Origin: Rathayibacter rathayi
GTDB lineage: Bacteria; Actinomycetota; Actinomycetes; Actinomycetales; Microbacteriaceae
Direction of reading: 5' to 3'
Length of the DNA: 64,000 nt
Assembly: GCF_004011095.1 (NCBI RefSeq)
Contig: NZ_CP028129.1
Span: 248,001 to 312,000 of the forward strand
The notes beneath the pieces were generated by a model that had not been told where the DNA came from, did no database searches, and saw nothing but the letters and a program-made list of their open reading frames with translations. Positions 1 through 7,737 of this stretch are shown in pieces. Numbering within the stretch: the first letter of the stretch is position 1; the number at the start of each line of letters is the position of its first letter. Made by a program: the position numbers and the translations under genes.

Positions 1-703
1 GGAAGAGCCGCGCCTTCTCGCCGAAGTAGGTGTCCATGTCGCCGTAGTCGTCGAGGTGGTCATGGCTCAGATTGGTGAACCCCGCGACGTCGAAGACGAC
101 GCCGTCGACGCGGCGCCGGGTGAGGGCCTGCGCGCTGACTTCGATTGCGGCGGCGCCGACACCCTCCTCCTCCATACGGGCGACCAGGGCGTGCAGCTCG
201 GTGGCCTCCGGCGTGGTCAGACCGCTGGTCACCGAGGTGTCGCCGATATGGCGCTCGGCGGTCGAACTCAGGCCCGGGACCACGCCGAGCTGTCGGAGGA
301 TCCCCTCGAGCATGTGCACCGTCGAGGTCTTACCGTTGGTGCCGGTCACGCCCAAAAGCACCGGGGAGCGTTCGGCCGTGCCATAGACGGTGGAGGCGAT
401 CGCACCCAGGCGCGAGCGCGGCTGGTCGACCACGAGGACGGGCAGCCCAGTCGCCCGCGCGGAGGCTGCTCCGGTGGTGTCGGTGAGCACGGCTGCGGCC
501 CCGCGTGACGCGGCCTGCTCGACGAACTCGGCGCCGTGGCGGTTCACGCCGGGTAGCGCGACGAAGAGGTCGCCGGGCTCGACGTCCGAGGCGATCAGCG
601 TGACTCCGCTGATTTCGGTGGTGAGATCGTCCTCGCCCCCGAGCTCGAGGGTCTGTGCGAGTGTGGCGAGAGGAACGGACGGCGAGATGTGGGGGCGGAG
701 CAT
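1..703 (-). CDS. murE: UDP-N-acetylmuramoyl-tripeptide synthetase MurE (5' part, runs off the left edge)
   Basis: Cytoplasmic Mur ligase that adds the third, diamino, residue of the peptidoglycan stem peptide using ATP. About 234 N-terminal residues are present, beginning MLRPHISPSVPLATLAQT. The Mur-ligase P-loop GVTGTNGKTS is clear, followed by the TTPEATELH segment and the central-domain stretch FTNLSHDHLDDYGDMDTYF, all typical of MurE. The ATG at 703 follows a purine-rich GAGAGGA. The residue-selecting C-terminal domain lies outside the window, so the amino acid added (diaminopimelate, lysine, ornithine or diaminobutyrate, which vary among Microbacteriaceae) cannot be read. The gene has its own divergent upstream region; no ftsI-like gene precedes it as in the usual dcw cluster. 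Confidence 0.95.
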   Translation of the reverse strand, partial: MLRPHISPSVPLATLAQTLELGGEDDLTTEISGVTLIASDVEPGDLFVALPGVNRHGAEFVEQAASRGAAAVLTDTTGAASARATGLPVLVVDQPRSRLGAIASTVYGTAERSPVLLGVTGTNGKTSTVHMLEGILRQLGVVPGLSSTAERHIGDTSVTSGLTTPEATELHALVARMEEEGVGAAAIEVSAQALTRRRVDGVVFDVAGFTNLSHDHLDDYGDMDTYFGEKARLF

Positions 704-911
704 AGTGTCCTCTCGTCGACGTCTCCGTAGGGGCCGTACGGCTGGGCTGGAAGGGGCGGTCGCATGTGGAGCTGAGTCTGTCACTCAAGCTAGGGGTTTC
801 GCTTATGAGAATCCTTGGAGGATATGCGCCTCTTGTGCGGAGGTACACGGGTGGACAGATCCGATCGCCGATGCTTTCGCGACCGTCCGAGCCCGTCCCA
901 TCCGGCCTGTC

Positions 912-923
912 TAGGCTCGGAGG
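912..923 (+). promoter_or_regulatory. Leaderless-type -10 element of the vanY-like gene
   Basis: TAGGCT at 912-917 is followed by exactly six bases and then the ATG at 924. This leaves no room for a leader, so the transcript would start at or within a base or two of the start codon. The same TANNNT-N6-start layout recurs at several other genes here. CGGAGG immediately before the ATG lies too close to act as a normal Shine-Dalgarno site. Confidence 0.6.
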
Positions 924-1766
924 ATGACGTCGAACGAGAACGAGACGACCGGCCCCCGCTCGGTCCGCCGCCGGTCCCTGGTCATTGGAGTCGCCGCCGC
1001 GGGCCTGACCGCCCTGGGCGTAGGAGCCGCCATCGGGAACGGCGCCCCGCCCCCGGCACTGACGCCTGTGCCACCCTCGCCCTTGCCTCTCACCACCGCG
1101 TCGGCCACGACCACCGCGAGGTCGACCCCCACCCCCTCGGGGATCGACCTCGCGGCACACTCCGTCGACGAGCCGGCGAGCATCTGGGTCGTCGTCAACA
1201 AGCTCCGGACGCTCTCGCCCGTCGACTACGTCCCGGCCGACCTGACCTTCCCGGACGTGCCCTACGTCAACCGCCAGCCGATGCGCCAGGCCACGGCGGA
1301 CGCCCTCGTCCCGCTCTTCGAGGCGGCCAGGAGTGAGGTGGGCCTCTCGCTCGCGGTGCAGAGCGCCTACCGCTCCTACGACACTCAGGTCGGCGTCTAC
1401 GCGGGCTGGGTGTCCTCGCGCGGGCAGGCGGGAGCGGACGCGACCAGTGCGCGCCCGGGGCACAGTGAGCACCAGACCGGCTGGGCGGTGGACGTGGTCG
1501 GAGCATCGGGAGAATGCGCGCTCGAGATCTGCTGGGGTGACACTGCGGAGGGTCAGTGGGTCGGCGCGAACGCGCACCGGTTCGGCTTCCTGGTGCGGTA
1601 CAAGCCGGACACCACTTCAACCACGGGGTACGAGTCGGAGCCGTACCACCTGCGCTACATCGGCACCGTGCTCTCCGGCTACCTGCACGACTCCGGGATC
1701 GAGACGCTCGAGCGAGCCTTCGGCCTTCCGGATGCGCCCGACTACGCGCCGGGGACCACCTCCTAG
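924..1766 (+). CDS. VanY-type D-alanyl-D-alanine carboxypeptidase (peptidase family M15)
   Basis: A 280-residue exported zinc peptidase expected to trim the terminal D-Ala of peptidoglycan stem peptides outside the membrane. A membrane/signal segment at about residues 16-38 follows RSVRRRS, a basic stretch that could be Tat-like; then comes a Pro/Thr-rich linker to about residue 70. The M15 fold shows SAYRSY near 147, the zinc motif SEHQTGWAVD (His183, Asp190), and YESEPYHLRYIG with Glu239 and the third zinc ligand His242. The family usually has EPWH; here Trp is replaced by Tyr. The gene is divergent from murE, which fits a cell-wall role. The start is supported by the leaderless promoter. 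Confidence 0.9.
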   Translation: MTSNENETTGPRSVRRRSLVIGVAAAGLTALGVGAAIGNGAPPPALTPVPPSPLPLTTASATTTARSTPTPSGIDLAAHSVDEPASIWVVVNKLRTLSPVDYVPADLTFPDVPYVNRQPMRQATADALVPLFEAARSEVGLSLAVQSAYRSYDTQVGVYAGWVSSRGQAGADATSARPGHSEHQTGWAVDVVGASGECALEICWGDTAEGQWVGANAHRFGFLVRYKPDTTSTTGYESEPYHLRYIGTVLSGYLHDSGIETLERAFGLPDAPDYAPGTTS

Positions 1767-1949
1767 CCCGTCTAGCGATCACAGACGGACAGGATCGGGC
1801 GTGACACGCGCAGCTCATTCCCGTACTGTTCTTCGGAGCGCTCTCAGAGACCCGTCCTACCGGTCTCCCACCCTTGCCTGGTGACAGTGCCGCTTCCCCT
1901 GCTCCCGAGCCCGGTCCCCCGCCGAGCCGCCGAACCGTGAGACCTCTCT

Positions 1950-3332
1950 GTGCCCCCTCGTTCCACCCGTTCCCCCCTGCCCGCTGACCACCCGGAGACC
2001 CCCGCAGCGCCGCTCACCCGTCGCGAGCTGCGCGAGAGCGAAGGCCGCATCCGCCCCGCCGGCCCCGCGCGGCCCTCGGCCCCGGCGCGGCCGCACCTGA
2101 CCGGCGAGGCGTCCTTCTCCTCGCGCCGCGACCGCCGTGATGCCGAGGGACACCGGGCCCGCACCTCGCCCGTCCGCCGCGGCGCTTCCTTCGTCCGCCC
2201 CTCCCCGCGGACGGTGGCGCTCGCCGTCTCGGGCGGGCTCGTCGTCGTGGCCGTCGCCTCAAGTCTGAGCCTCACCGTCGGCGCCGGCTCCTCCGCCGAA
2301 TCGGCCTCCGCGGGGGCCGCCACGCCGACCGCGACGAGCGTCGCCGTGCTCCCCGCAACCACCGCCTCCGCGAGGGTCGTTCTCAGCTCCGTCTCCACCA
2401 CCACGGGCACCGTGGCCGGCGGCACGAGCGTGACGCTCGAGGGAGCGAACCTGGACTCGGTCGCTGCAGTCCGCTTCGGGGACTCCGAGGGCAGCGTCGC
2501 CGTCGACAATCCCGACCAGATCACTCTCACGGCTCCGCCCGCCGACGGCGAGGCCGCGGGCGAGGTCCCGGTGGCATTCTTCGACGCCGACGGCCGCGCG
2601 ATCAGGTTCGATGCGGTCACCGACTCCGCCGCCGCGGTCACCGTCGACGGCACGCCCGCCGACGCGGTGCAGCCCGCCGTCGAGACATCGGACCCCGCGG
2701 TGGGCACGACGGCGCGGGCCTCGACCGACCTCGCCGCTCCGACCGTGAGCGCCACGACCGGCCCTGCCACCGCGACCGGCCCCACCGCGACCGGCGTGCT
2801 CGCCAGCACGAAGGTCGTTGCCTCGGCGATCACCTTCGCCTACACGCCCGACCCGGCGATCGAGGCCGCGAAGGCGCAGGTCGCTCTCGACGCGAGCCGC
2901 CTCGCCTCGCAGCTCGACTACCTCCGCACGTACTGGAGCGACTACAACTCCGCCCAGTACGGCGTGATCCCGGGCAATGACTGCGTCAACTTCGCCTCAC
3001 AGTCGCTGATCGCCCGCGGTTGGGAGATGGACGGCGAGTGGAACTCCTCCTCCTCCGGCTACAGCGCAGCGTGGGCGTCCTCCACCGCGTTCCACGCCTA
3101 CCTCGCGGCGCACCCCGAGCGTGCGACGCCGATCTCGAATGCGGAGCGGAGCCTGGTGAAGCCGGGTGACATCGTCCAGTTCGACTGGAACGGCTCGGGC
3201 GACTGGGACCACACCGGCGTGGTGACGAGTGTCGACGGTGAGACGATCCTTTACTCCTCGCACACCGCTGACAACCACGACCAGAGCATCGACTCGGCCT
3301 CCGCCGGCCGGATCGCCTTCTGGGGGCTGTGA
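1950..3332 (+). CDS. Exported IPT/TIG plus Amidase_6 domain protein
   Basis: A 460-residue protein with GTG start (GTG CCC CCT CGT). The N-terminal ~85 residues are Arg/Pro-rich and probably cytoplasmic. One membrane segment near 90-110 (TVALAVSGGLVVVAVASSLSL) is followed by an Ala/Thr-rich stretch and an IPT/TIG-like beta domain at about 145-225 (GGTSVTLEGANL). A long low-complexity linker leads to a C-terminal Amidase_6-type domain from about residue 320: NDCVNFASQSLIARGW with the catalytic-type Cys, then KPGDIVQFDWNGSGDWDHTGVV with the His. Amidase_6 domains belong to the NlpC/P60-like papain fold and are often cell-wall hydrolases; the substrate is not known. A later start is possible. 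Confidence 0.8.
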   Translation: MPPRSTRSPLPADHPETPAAPLTRRELRESEGRIRPAGPARPSAPARPHLTGEASFSSRRDRRDAEGHRARTSPVRRGASFVRPSPRTVALAVSGGLVVVAVASSLSLTVGAGSSAESASAGAATPTATSVAVLPATTASARVVLSSVSTTTGTVAGGTSVTLEGANLDSVAAVRFGDSEGSVAVDNPDQITLTAPPADGEAAGEVPVAFFDADGRAIRFDAVTDSAAAVTVDGTPADAVQPAVETSDPAVGTTARASTDLAAPTVSATTGPATATGPTATGVLASTKVVASAITFAYTPDPAIEAAKAQVALDASRLASQLDYLRTYWSDYNSAQYGVIPGNDCVNFASQSLIARGWEMDGEWNSSSSGYSAAWASSTAFHAYLAAHPERATPISNAERSLVKPGDIVQFDWNGSGDWDHTGVVTSVDGETILYSSHTADNHDQSIDSASAGRIAFWGL

Positions 3333-3391
3333 CGCGGCCACAGCGAAAGGGGCCGCCACCGCCGACGCGGTGACGGCCCGTCGCTATCCGG

Positions 3392-3565
3392 TCAGTTCTT
3401 GAAGACGTCCTTGACGTCCTCGCCGACCTTCTTGGTGTGGGCCTTGGTCTGGTCGGCCTCGCCCTCGGCCTCGAGGCGTTCGTTGTCGGTCAACTTGCCG
3501 ACGGCCTCCTTGGCCTTGCCGACCAGGTTCTCGGCTGCAGTGCGGATCTTGTCGTCTGCACCCAT
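3392..3565 (-). CDS. CsbD-family stress protein
   Basis: A 57-residue, highly charged protein starting MGADDKIRTAAENLVGKAKEAVGK and ending DVKDVFKN. The pattern ENLVGKAKEAVGKLT is the CsbD family signature; these small helical proteins are abundant under general or envelope stress and have no assigned biochemical activity. The ATG at 3565 is preceded by AGAAGGAGCCCC, a good ribosome site. It is the last gene downstream of the Asp23/Gls24 operon on the same strand, 66 bases after it, consistent with shared stress regulation. Confidence 0.88.
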   Translation of the reverse strand: MGADDKIRTAAENLVGKAKEAVGKLTDNERLEAEGEADQTKAHTKKVGEDVKDVFKN

Positions 3566-3631
3566 GAGGGGCTCCTTCTGTTCGGTGGATCATCCGTCGG
3601 CGGGTGCCGGGGACGTTGTCGAGGACTCGGA

Positions 3632-4252
3632 TCAGGCGACCCGGTCCTCCTTCGAGAAGCCGGCCCGGGCGCTGGATGCGACCTCGAGCAGGACCGGCAG
3701 CCGAGCACCCAGCAGGGTGTCGAGCGCGACCACCTCGTGACGAACCGCGTCGACCACCGTCCGGGGCGAGACCCCGGCGCGGGGGAGGACCCGGACCTTG
3801 AGTGCGGTGTCCGAGCCGTGTCGGTAGGCCGCGACCGTGACATCGAGTAGCTCGGTGCGTCCGGCGAGGGCGTTTTCGAGCACGTCCTCGGCGAAGCCGG
3901 TCGCGATCTCGATTCCGCCCGCAGGTCCGCCCTCGGCCTCGTCGCGGAGGAGCGTGCCGGTGCGGCCGCGGCCGTGGGCGAAAGCCATCACGAGCGCCAG
4001 GACGATGCCGAGCAGGCAGATCCCGACGATGGCGTAGAGCGGCCAGAGGACGGCCGCATCACTCCAGGTGGTGCCCTCCTTTGGGGAGAGGCGCGAGACC
4101 AGGGCGGCCCCCTCGCCGTCGGCGAAGGAGAGGACGGAGTCGCGAACCGGCTGCACGACGGCGATGAGGACGGCCCCCACGCTGACTGCCGCGAGCACAA
4201 GGCCCACGACGAGGAGGACGAGGCGGTTGATGAAGCGGTTGCTCGTGGTCAT
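3632..4252 (-). CDS. AmaP-like membrane anchor of the Asp23/Gls24 operon
   Basis: A 206-residue protein with two membrane helices, at about 10-33 (LVLLVVGLVLAAVSVGAVLIA) and 66-91 (AVLWPLYAIVGICLLGIVLALVMAF), separated by an exposed loop, then a cytoplasmic tail of about 110 residues whose end resembles a small alpha/beta domain. In Firmicutes, AmaP anchors Asp23 to the membrane; topology and operon position suggest the same role here (inference, sequence similarity is weak). The start overlaps the stop of the preceding gene (TGATG), implying translational coupling. Confidence 0.7.
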   Translation of the reverse strand: MTTSNRFINRLVLLVVGLVLAAVSVGAVLIAVVQPVRDSVLSFADGEGAALVSRLSPKEGTTWSDAAVLWPLYAIVGICLLGIVLALVMAFAHGRGRTGTLLRDEAEGGPAGGIEIATGFAEDVLENALAGRTELLDVTVAAYRHGSDTALKVRVLPRAGVSPRTVVDAVRHEVVALDTLLGARLPVLLEVASSARAGFSKEDRVA

Positions 4253-4833
4253 CAGATCCTCCCGGATTTCGACACGCGGACGGTAGCGCGCGGGGCGGGC
4301 GACGCAGCAATGCGGCCGAGCTCGTCATCGACAGCACTCTGCACGGCGTCGCGGTCGACGGCGATGCCCGAGGCGGGGGTCACCTCGACCAGTGCCGTGC
4401 GGCGGCCGAGCGAGGCGCGCGTGTCCTCGCGGCGGGAGTGGGCGGCCGTGCGGGCAGTGCGGGCGAGCGCGGAGGCGATCACTCCATCGTCTACGACCAC
4501 AGCGAGTCGGTCGTCGTCCACGGTGTGGCGGGCCCGTGAGCCGGGCGCCAGCGCGAGCACCAGCAGGATCAGGGCGAGGACGCCCGCGCCAACCGCGAGC
4601 CCGATGAGCGCGGTGTTCGCCAGGGACCCGACTCCGACGATCCCGCCGAGCAGCGCTGAGGGAGCGGCGAGCAGAGCGGCGGCGCCGAGGACGGCCACTA
4701 CCGCCTCCGTGCCGACGTAGGCGGCGACCAGGGCGATCAGCACCAGGACGACGATCTGCGCGGCCGAACGGGACCGGTGGGTCTCGCGGCGGAGGTAGCG
4801 GCGGTAGCGGGTGTCGGGGGCCGACGGGCTCAT
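4252..4833 (-). CDS. DUF6286-like membrane protein of the Asp23 operon
   Basis: 193 residues starting MSPSAPDTRYRRYLRRETH. Two long hydrophobic segments lie near 25-50 and 75-115, followed by a soluble C-terminal domain with the pattern VEVTPASGIAVDRDAVQSAV and a final VRVSKSG strand. Such proteins occur beside Asp23/Gls24 genes in actinobacteria; function unknown. The open frame continues upstream to 5226, but the ATG at 4833 is preferred because it overlaps the previous stop codon (ATGA) and the extension would cover the neighbouring gene. Confidence 0.7.
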   Translation of the reverse strand: MSPSAPDTRYRRYLRRETHRSRSAAQIVVLVLIALVAAYVGTEAVVAVLGAAALLAAPSALLGGIVGVGSLANTALIGLAVGAGVLALILLVLALAPGSRARHTVDDDRLAVVVDDGVIASALARTARTAAHSRREDTRASLGRRTALVEVTPASGIAVDRDAVQSAVDDELGRIAASPAPRATVRVSKSGRI

Positions 4834-5180
4834 ACGACTCTCCTCTTGCTCCGGGTGCGGGTGCCGGTGACCCGGATGTCGATCCGGCTGACGGTGCGTC
4901 CGGTCAGCGCCTCCATGCGAGAGGTGATGCGGGCCCGATCGCCGTGCAGACGCTCGAGCAGGGACACGCCTGCGGGAAGGGCGCCGGGCTCGAGGACGAC
5001 CGGGGCGGTCACCGCGAGCGCGAGGCCGCCGTGGTCGTCCGAGAGACGGACACGGATTGCGGAAATCTCCACGCCCAGCTCCTCGTGCACGATGGCGACG
5101 GCCGCGCGCTCGATGGAGCGGACGGTGATGGTGACGGTGCCCGCCACCGGCGATGCGGAAGGCGTGTCGAGAGCGGTCAC
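4830..5180 (-). CDS. Small hypothetical protein of the Asp23 operon (possible divergent Asp23-like fold)
   Basis: 116 residues with GTG start (MTALDTPSASPVAG). It contains VTITVRSIERAAVAIVHEEL, a hydrophobic strand LALAVTAPVVL, and RITSRMEALTGRTVSRIDIRVTG. The final beta strand with a helix before it recalls the last part of Asp23/Gls24 domains, so it may be a divergent relative; this is inference. It ends RTRSKRRVV, a basic tail. It overlaps the next gene by 4 bases and lies 8 bases after the previous one, so it belongs to the same transcript. Confidence 0.65.
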   Translation of the reverse strand: MTALDTPSASPVAGTVTITVRSIERAAVAIVHEELGVEISAIRVRLSDDHGGLALAVTAPVVLEPGALPAGVSLLERLHGDRARITSRMEALTGRTVSRIDIRVTGTRTRSKRRVV

Positions 5181-5188
5181 GGGGGCTC

Positions 5189-5419
5189 CTAGCGGGAGGT
5201 GGTGCGGCCGCGGAACACGTCCACAAGGCTGCGCACGTCGAGGGAGCCGTCGGCGATGCGGGCGATCACGACGCCCAGAGCCATGAAGACGGCGGTGAGC
5301 ACGAAACCCCAGAAGCCGAATATCAGGGCCGCGAAGGCGAGGACCGCGCCGACGACGACGCCGAGGACGGTGCTGCGGCTACCGGGGGCGGGCGGCGCAG
5401 GGCGCTGGAAGTCGCTCAT
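5189..5419 (-). CDS. DUF2273-like small membrane protein
   Basis: 76 residues, MSDFQRPAPPAPGSRS followed by one or two closely spaced hydrophobic helices between about 17 and 57 (VLGVVVGAVLAFAALIFGFW, VLTAVFMALGVVIARIADG) and a short cytoplasmic tail VDVFRGRTTSR. The length and the turn between helices match the DUF2273 proteins that accompany Asp23 and AmaP. Its ATG overlaps the stop of the Asp23 gene, so the pair is probably made together and may help recruit the Asp23 protein to the membrane. Confidence 0.75.
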   Translation of the reverse strand: MSDFQRPAPPAPGSRSTVLGVVVGAVLAFAALIFGFWGFVLTAVFMALGVVIARIADGSLDVRSLVDVFRGRTTSR

Positions 5420-5907
5420 CGGACGCGGCTCTCGGCGGACTCGTCGTCCTTGTCCTCGCCCGGGATGTGCACGTCAATGATCGCGACGTTGATCTCGGCG
5501 ACGGCCATGCCGACCAACTCCGTGATCGCCTCGGAGACGGCGGAGCGGACGGAGTCGGCCACCTTCTGCATCGGGACCGGGTACTCGACGACGATCGTGA
5601 TATCGGCCGCGACCTGGGTCTCGCCGACCTCGACGCTGACGCCCTGGGCGTGGTCGGCACCGCCGACGACCTGGCGGATCGCGCCGAAGGCACGGGCGGC
5701 GTTGTTACCGAGGGCGAAGACGCCGGAAACTTGGCGGGCGGCGATGCCGGCGACCTTGGCCACAACGCTGTCGTCGATGACCGTGGTGCCCTGGGCAGTT
5801 CCTGAAGTTTGCGAGCCGCCGAGGCTCGTGACTGTGTCGACCGCGGTCTTGTCCACGGGGGTCTTGTCGACGCGGGGGGTGGAGGGGGTGCGCGTGGTGT
5901 CGCTCAT
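5416..5907 (-). CDS. Asp23/Gls24 family envelope stress response protein
   Basis: 163 residues; first gene of the operon. A disordered Thr/Pro-rich N-terminus (MSDTTRTPSTPRVDKTPVDK) precedes the Asp23 domain at about 40-150: VIDDSVVAKVAGIAARQVSGVFALG, VEVGETQVAADITIVVEYPVPM and the helix-strand end EAITELVGMAVAEINVAIIDVHI. Asp23 proteins form membrane-associated assemblies linked to alkaline and cell-envelope stress. The ribosome site CAGGAGA lies four bases before the ATG. The gene is divergent from an ECF-type sigma factor across 173 bases, suggesting a shared control region. Confidence 0.9.
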   Translation of the reverse strand: MSDTTRTPSTPRVDKTPVDKTAVDTVTSLGGSQTSGTAQGTTVIDDSVVAKVAGIAARQVSGVFALGNNAARAFGAIRQVVGGADHAQGVSVEVGETQVAADITIVVEYPVPMQKVADSVRSAVSEAITELVGMAVAEINVAIIDVHIPGEDKDDESAESRVR

Positions 5908-6080
5908 GGTATCTCCTGGACGTCTCGGCGGCCGCCGTTGCAGAGCGGACCGGGGTTCTCAGCCCAGCGGGATTCCGCGCGGGCTGTGCTTTCATGGGTG
6001 AGACGCAGCGTGGAGGCTGTTCGTCACGGTGTCGGCCGACCTTTTTCCTGACCGTCACCTGGGAGGCGGCCCGAGGCCGC
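5908..6080. promoter_or_regulatory. Divergent control region between the Asp23 operon and the sigma factor
   Basis: A 173-base divergent intergenic region. It must hold promoters for both the asp23 operon (-) and the sigma factor operon (+). No convincing housekeeping -35/-10 pair is visible. On the minus strand a GGAAT followed about 20 bases later by GGTCC loosely recalls ECF-type promoters, but it is too degenerate to assert. The strong AGGAG site for the asp23 gene is at its left end. Confidence 0.4.
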
Positions 6081-6653
6081 ATGGCAGACGAGGCAGGAGG
6101 CGCCGTGCCCGGATTGGAAGCGGCGAGCGATGCGCTGCTCGCCGAGCGTTCCGCCGAGGGCGACGTCCGCGCGTTTGAGGTACTCGTGAAGCGGCACCAG
6201 TCGATCCTGCGTGCCTACGCCTGGCGGCTCACCGGCTCGCAGGCCGATGCGTCCGATGTCGTGCAGAACGCGCTGATCACGGTGTGGGCGCAGCTTCCGC
6301 AGCTCAAGGAGCGGGCGAGCGTGCGCAGCTGGATGATGCGCATCGTCAGCCGCTCCAGCGTCGACCTGCTGCGCCAGCGCCGACCCACCGACGACGTCGA
6401 CGCCGTGGAGCACCCGGCGTCCCGAGAGCCCGGCCCGGTCGAGGCCGCCGAGCACAGCGACGCGATGCGGGCTCTCGCGCACGCCCTGTCCGAGCTGCCG
6501 GAGTCTCAGCGGCAGTGCTGGCTGCTGCGCGAGGTCGGCGGGGAGTCGTACAACGAGATCGCCGATCACCTCGGCCTCACGGTGACGGCCGTGCGGGGCA
6601 AGCTCGCCCGCGCGCGCGAGTCGCTGGTCGTGGCGATGGAGGACTGGCGATGA
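6081..6653 (+). CDS. ECF-type RNA polymerase sigma factor
   Basis: About 190 residues with both conserved sigma regions. Region 2 runs around RAYAWRLTGSQADASDVVQNALITVWAQL and region 4 around LSELPESQRQCWLLREVGGESYNEIADHLGLTVTAVRGKLARARESL, a helix-turn-helix for -35 recognition. The ATG at 6081 is used here; a GTG at 6105, four bases after AGGAGG, is an equally good start and would remove MADEAGGA. The gene heads a three-gene (+) operon whose next member carries an Asp23-like domain, and it is divergent from the asp23 operon, suggesting that it controls envelope stress genes. Confidence 0.9.
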   Translation: MADEAGGAVPGLEAASDALLAERSAEGDVRAFEVLVKRHQSILRAYAWRLTGSQADASDVVQNALITVWAQLPQLKERASVRSWMMRIVSRSSVDLLRQRRPTDDVDAVEHPASREPGPVEAAEHSDAMRALAHALSELPESQRQCWLLREVGGESYNEIADHLGLTVTAVRGKLARARESLVVAMEDWR

Positions 6654-6666
6654 GGGAGCAGACGCG

Positions 6667-7353
6667 ATGAACGCGGACCAGGGTCCCGGCGACGGGCAGG
6701 AGCGCGCGGTGGAGCACGACGTCGTGCTGCCGGCCGCGCCCGAGCAGGAGCAGGCCGAGCAGGAGCAGCCCGAGCAGGAGCAGCCCGCCCCCGAGCAGGA
6801 CGGCATCGGCATCGACGAACTCAGCGACTACCTCGACCGCGGGCGCTCGCCGTACGACCCCGCCATCGAGGAGTCGCCCGAGCATCGCCGCACGCTGAGC
6901 GCCCTCCAGCGGGTGCGCGCCCTGTCCAGTGCGCTCATCGACGACGACGCCGCACGCCTGCCGGCTCCGGAGGAGAGCTGGTTCGGCTCGATCCTGACCC
7001 AGGTGCGCCGCGAAGCGCGGGCCGGCCGCGACATCCCGTTGGCGAGCGTCCAGCCCGACGTCTTGCTCACCATCACCGAGGGCGCGGTCCGCGGACTGGT
7101 GCGCGAGGCGGGCGACAGCGTCGCCGGTGTGCTGGTCGGCCGCTGTCGCCTGCTGGGCGATGTCGCCGAGCCGGGTGCGGAGGTCGTGGTCGAGCTGACG
7201 ATCTCGGTTTTCTGGGGCGTTCCGATCGCGGAGGCCGCCCAGCAGGTGCGCGAGCGCGTGCACTCGCGGCTGCTGACCCAGACGGAGCTGCGGGTGGTCA
7301 GGATCGACGTCCGCGTGGAGGACGTCTACCTCCCCGGGGCGGAGGAGTCGTGA
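6667..7353 (+). CDS. Asp23-like domain protein with anti-sigma-like N-terminal region
   Basis: 228 residues. The N-terminus is acidic and has an imperfect EQEQ-type repeat (about residues 25-45, period five). Then IDELSDYLDRGRSPYDPAIEESPEHRRTL resembles the start of anti-sigma factors, but the usual zinc-binding His/Cys residues are absent. The C-terminal ~90 residues, from LLTITEGAVRGLVREAGDSVAG to LRVVRIDVRVEDVYLP, follow the Asp23/Gls24 pattern. It starts 13 bases after the sigma gene, the position an anti-sigma factor normally holds. I infer, but cannot show, that it binds and restrains that sigma factor. Confidence 0.7.
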   Translation: MNADQGPGDGQERAVEHDVVLPAAPEQEQAEQEQPEQEQPAPEQDGIGIDELSDYLDRGRSPYDPAIEESPEHRRTLSALQRVRALSSALIDDDAARLPAPEESWFGSILTQVRREARAGRDIPLASVQPDVLLTITEGAVRGLVREAGDSVAGVLVGRCRLLGDVAEPGAEVVVELTISVFWGVPIAEAAQQVRERVHSRLLTQTELRVVRIDVRVEDVYLPGAEES

Positions 7354-7724
7354 GCCGCCTCGAGGCCGCGTCGCCTGTCGATCCCGCTGCGGTGCTCGCC
7401 GCGGAGCTGCGCGCCCTCGACGGCGTCGCCGCGCTCGTGCCCGCGCGGCCGGAGGTGCGCAACGTGCTCGCCCAGGCGGCCGCGGCGCTGAGCGTTACCG
7501 GTGTCGAGCCGCTCGGGACCGCGAGCGGAGGCACCTTCGCCTCTCCGGTGCTGGTCCGCGTGGCGGGTGAGGAGGTGGCGGTGGCCGTCGATTTCTGCGT
7601 GACGGACGAGGCCTCCGCGCCTGACGTGGCGCGCGCGATCGGAGCCGTGGTGCGCGAGTGGTGTGTCCGCGAGCATCCGCGCCGACGGCCCCGGGTGAGC
7701 GTGCGGGTCGCCGCGGTCGACTGA
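7350..7724 (+). CDS. Hypothetical protein, third gene of the sigma operon (Asp23-like fold possible)
   Basis: 124 residues, GTG start overlapping the previous stop (GTGA), so translationally coupled. It has an N-terminal helix-rich part (AAELRALDGVAALVPARPEVRNVLAQAAAAL) followed by PVLVRVAGEEVAVAVDFCVTDEASAPDVARAIGAVVREWC and a final RVSVRVAAVD. The strand-helix-strand order of the second half again recalls Asp23-type domains. There are no membrane segments. Function unknown; the context ties it to the sigma factor and the envelope-stress operon. Confidence 0.65.
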   Translation: MSRLEAASPVDPAAVLAAELRALDGVAALVPARPEVRNVLAQAAAALSVTGVEPLGTASGGTFASPVLVRVAGEEVAVAVDFCVTDEASAPDVARAIGAVVREWCVREHPRRRPRVSVRVAAVD

Positions 7725-7737
7725 TCGGCGGCAGCGC

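Noticed and set aside
330..1577. Minus-strand open frame of 415 codons
   Set aside because: It covers the vanY-like gene in antisense and part of murE in another frame; Arg-rich shadow translation.
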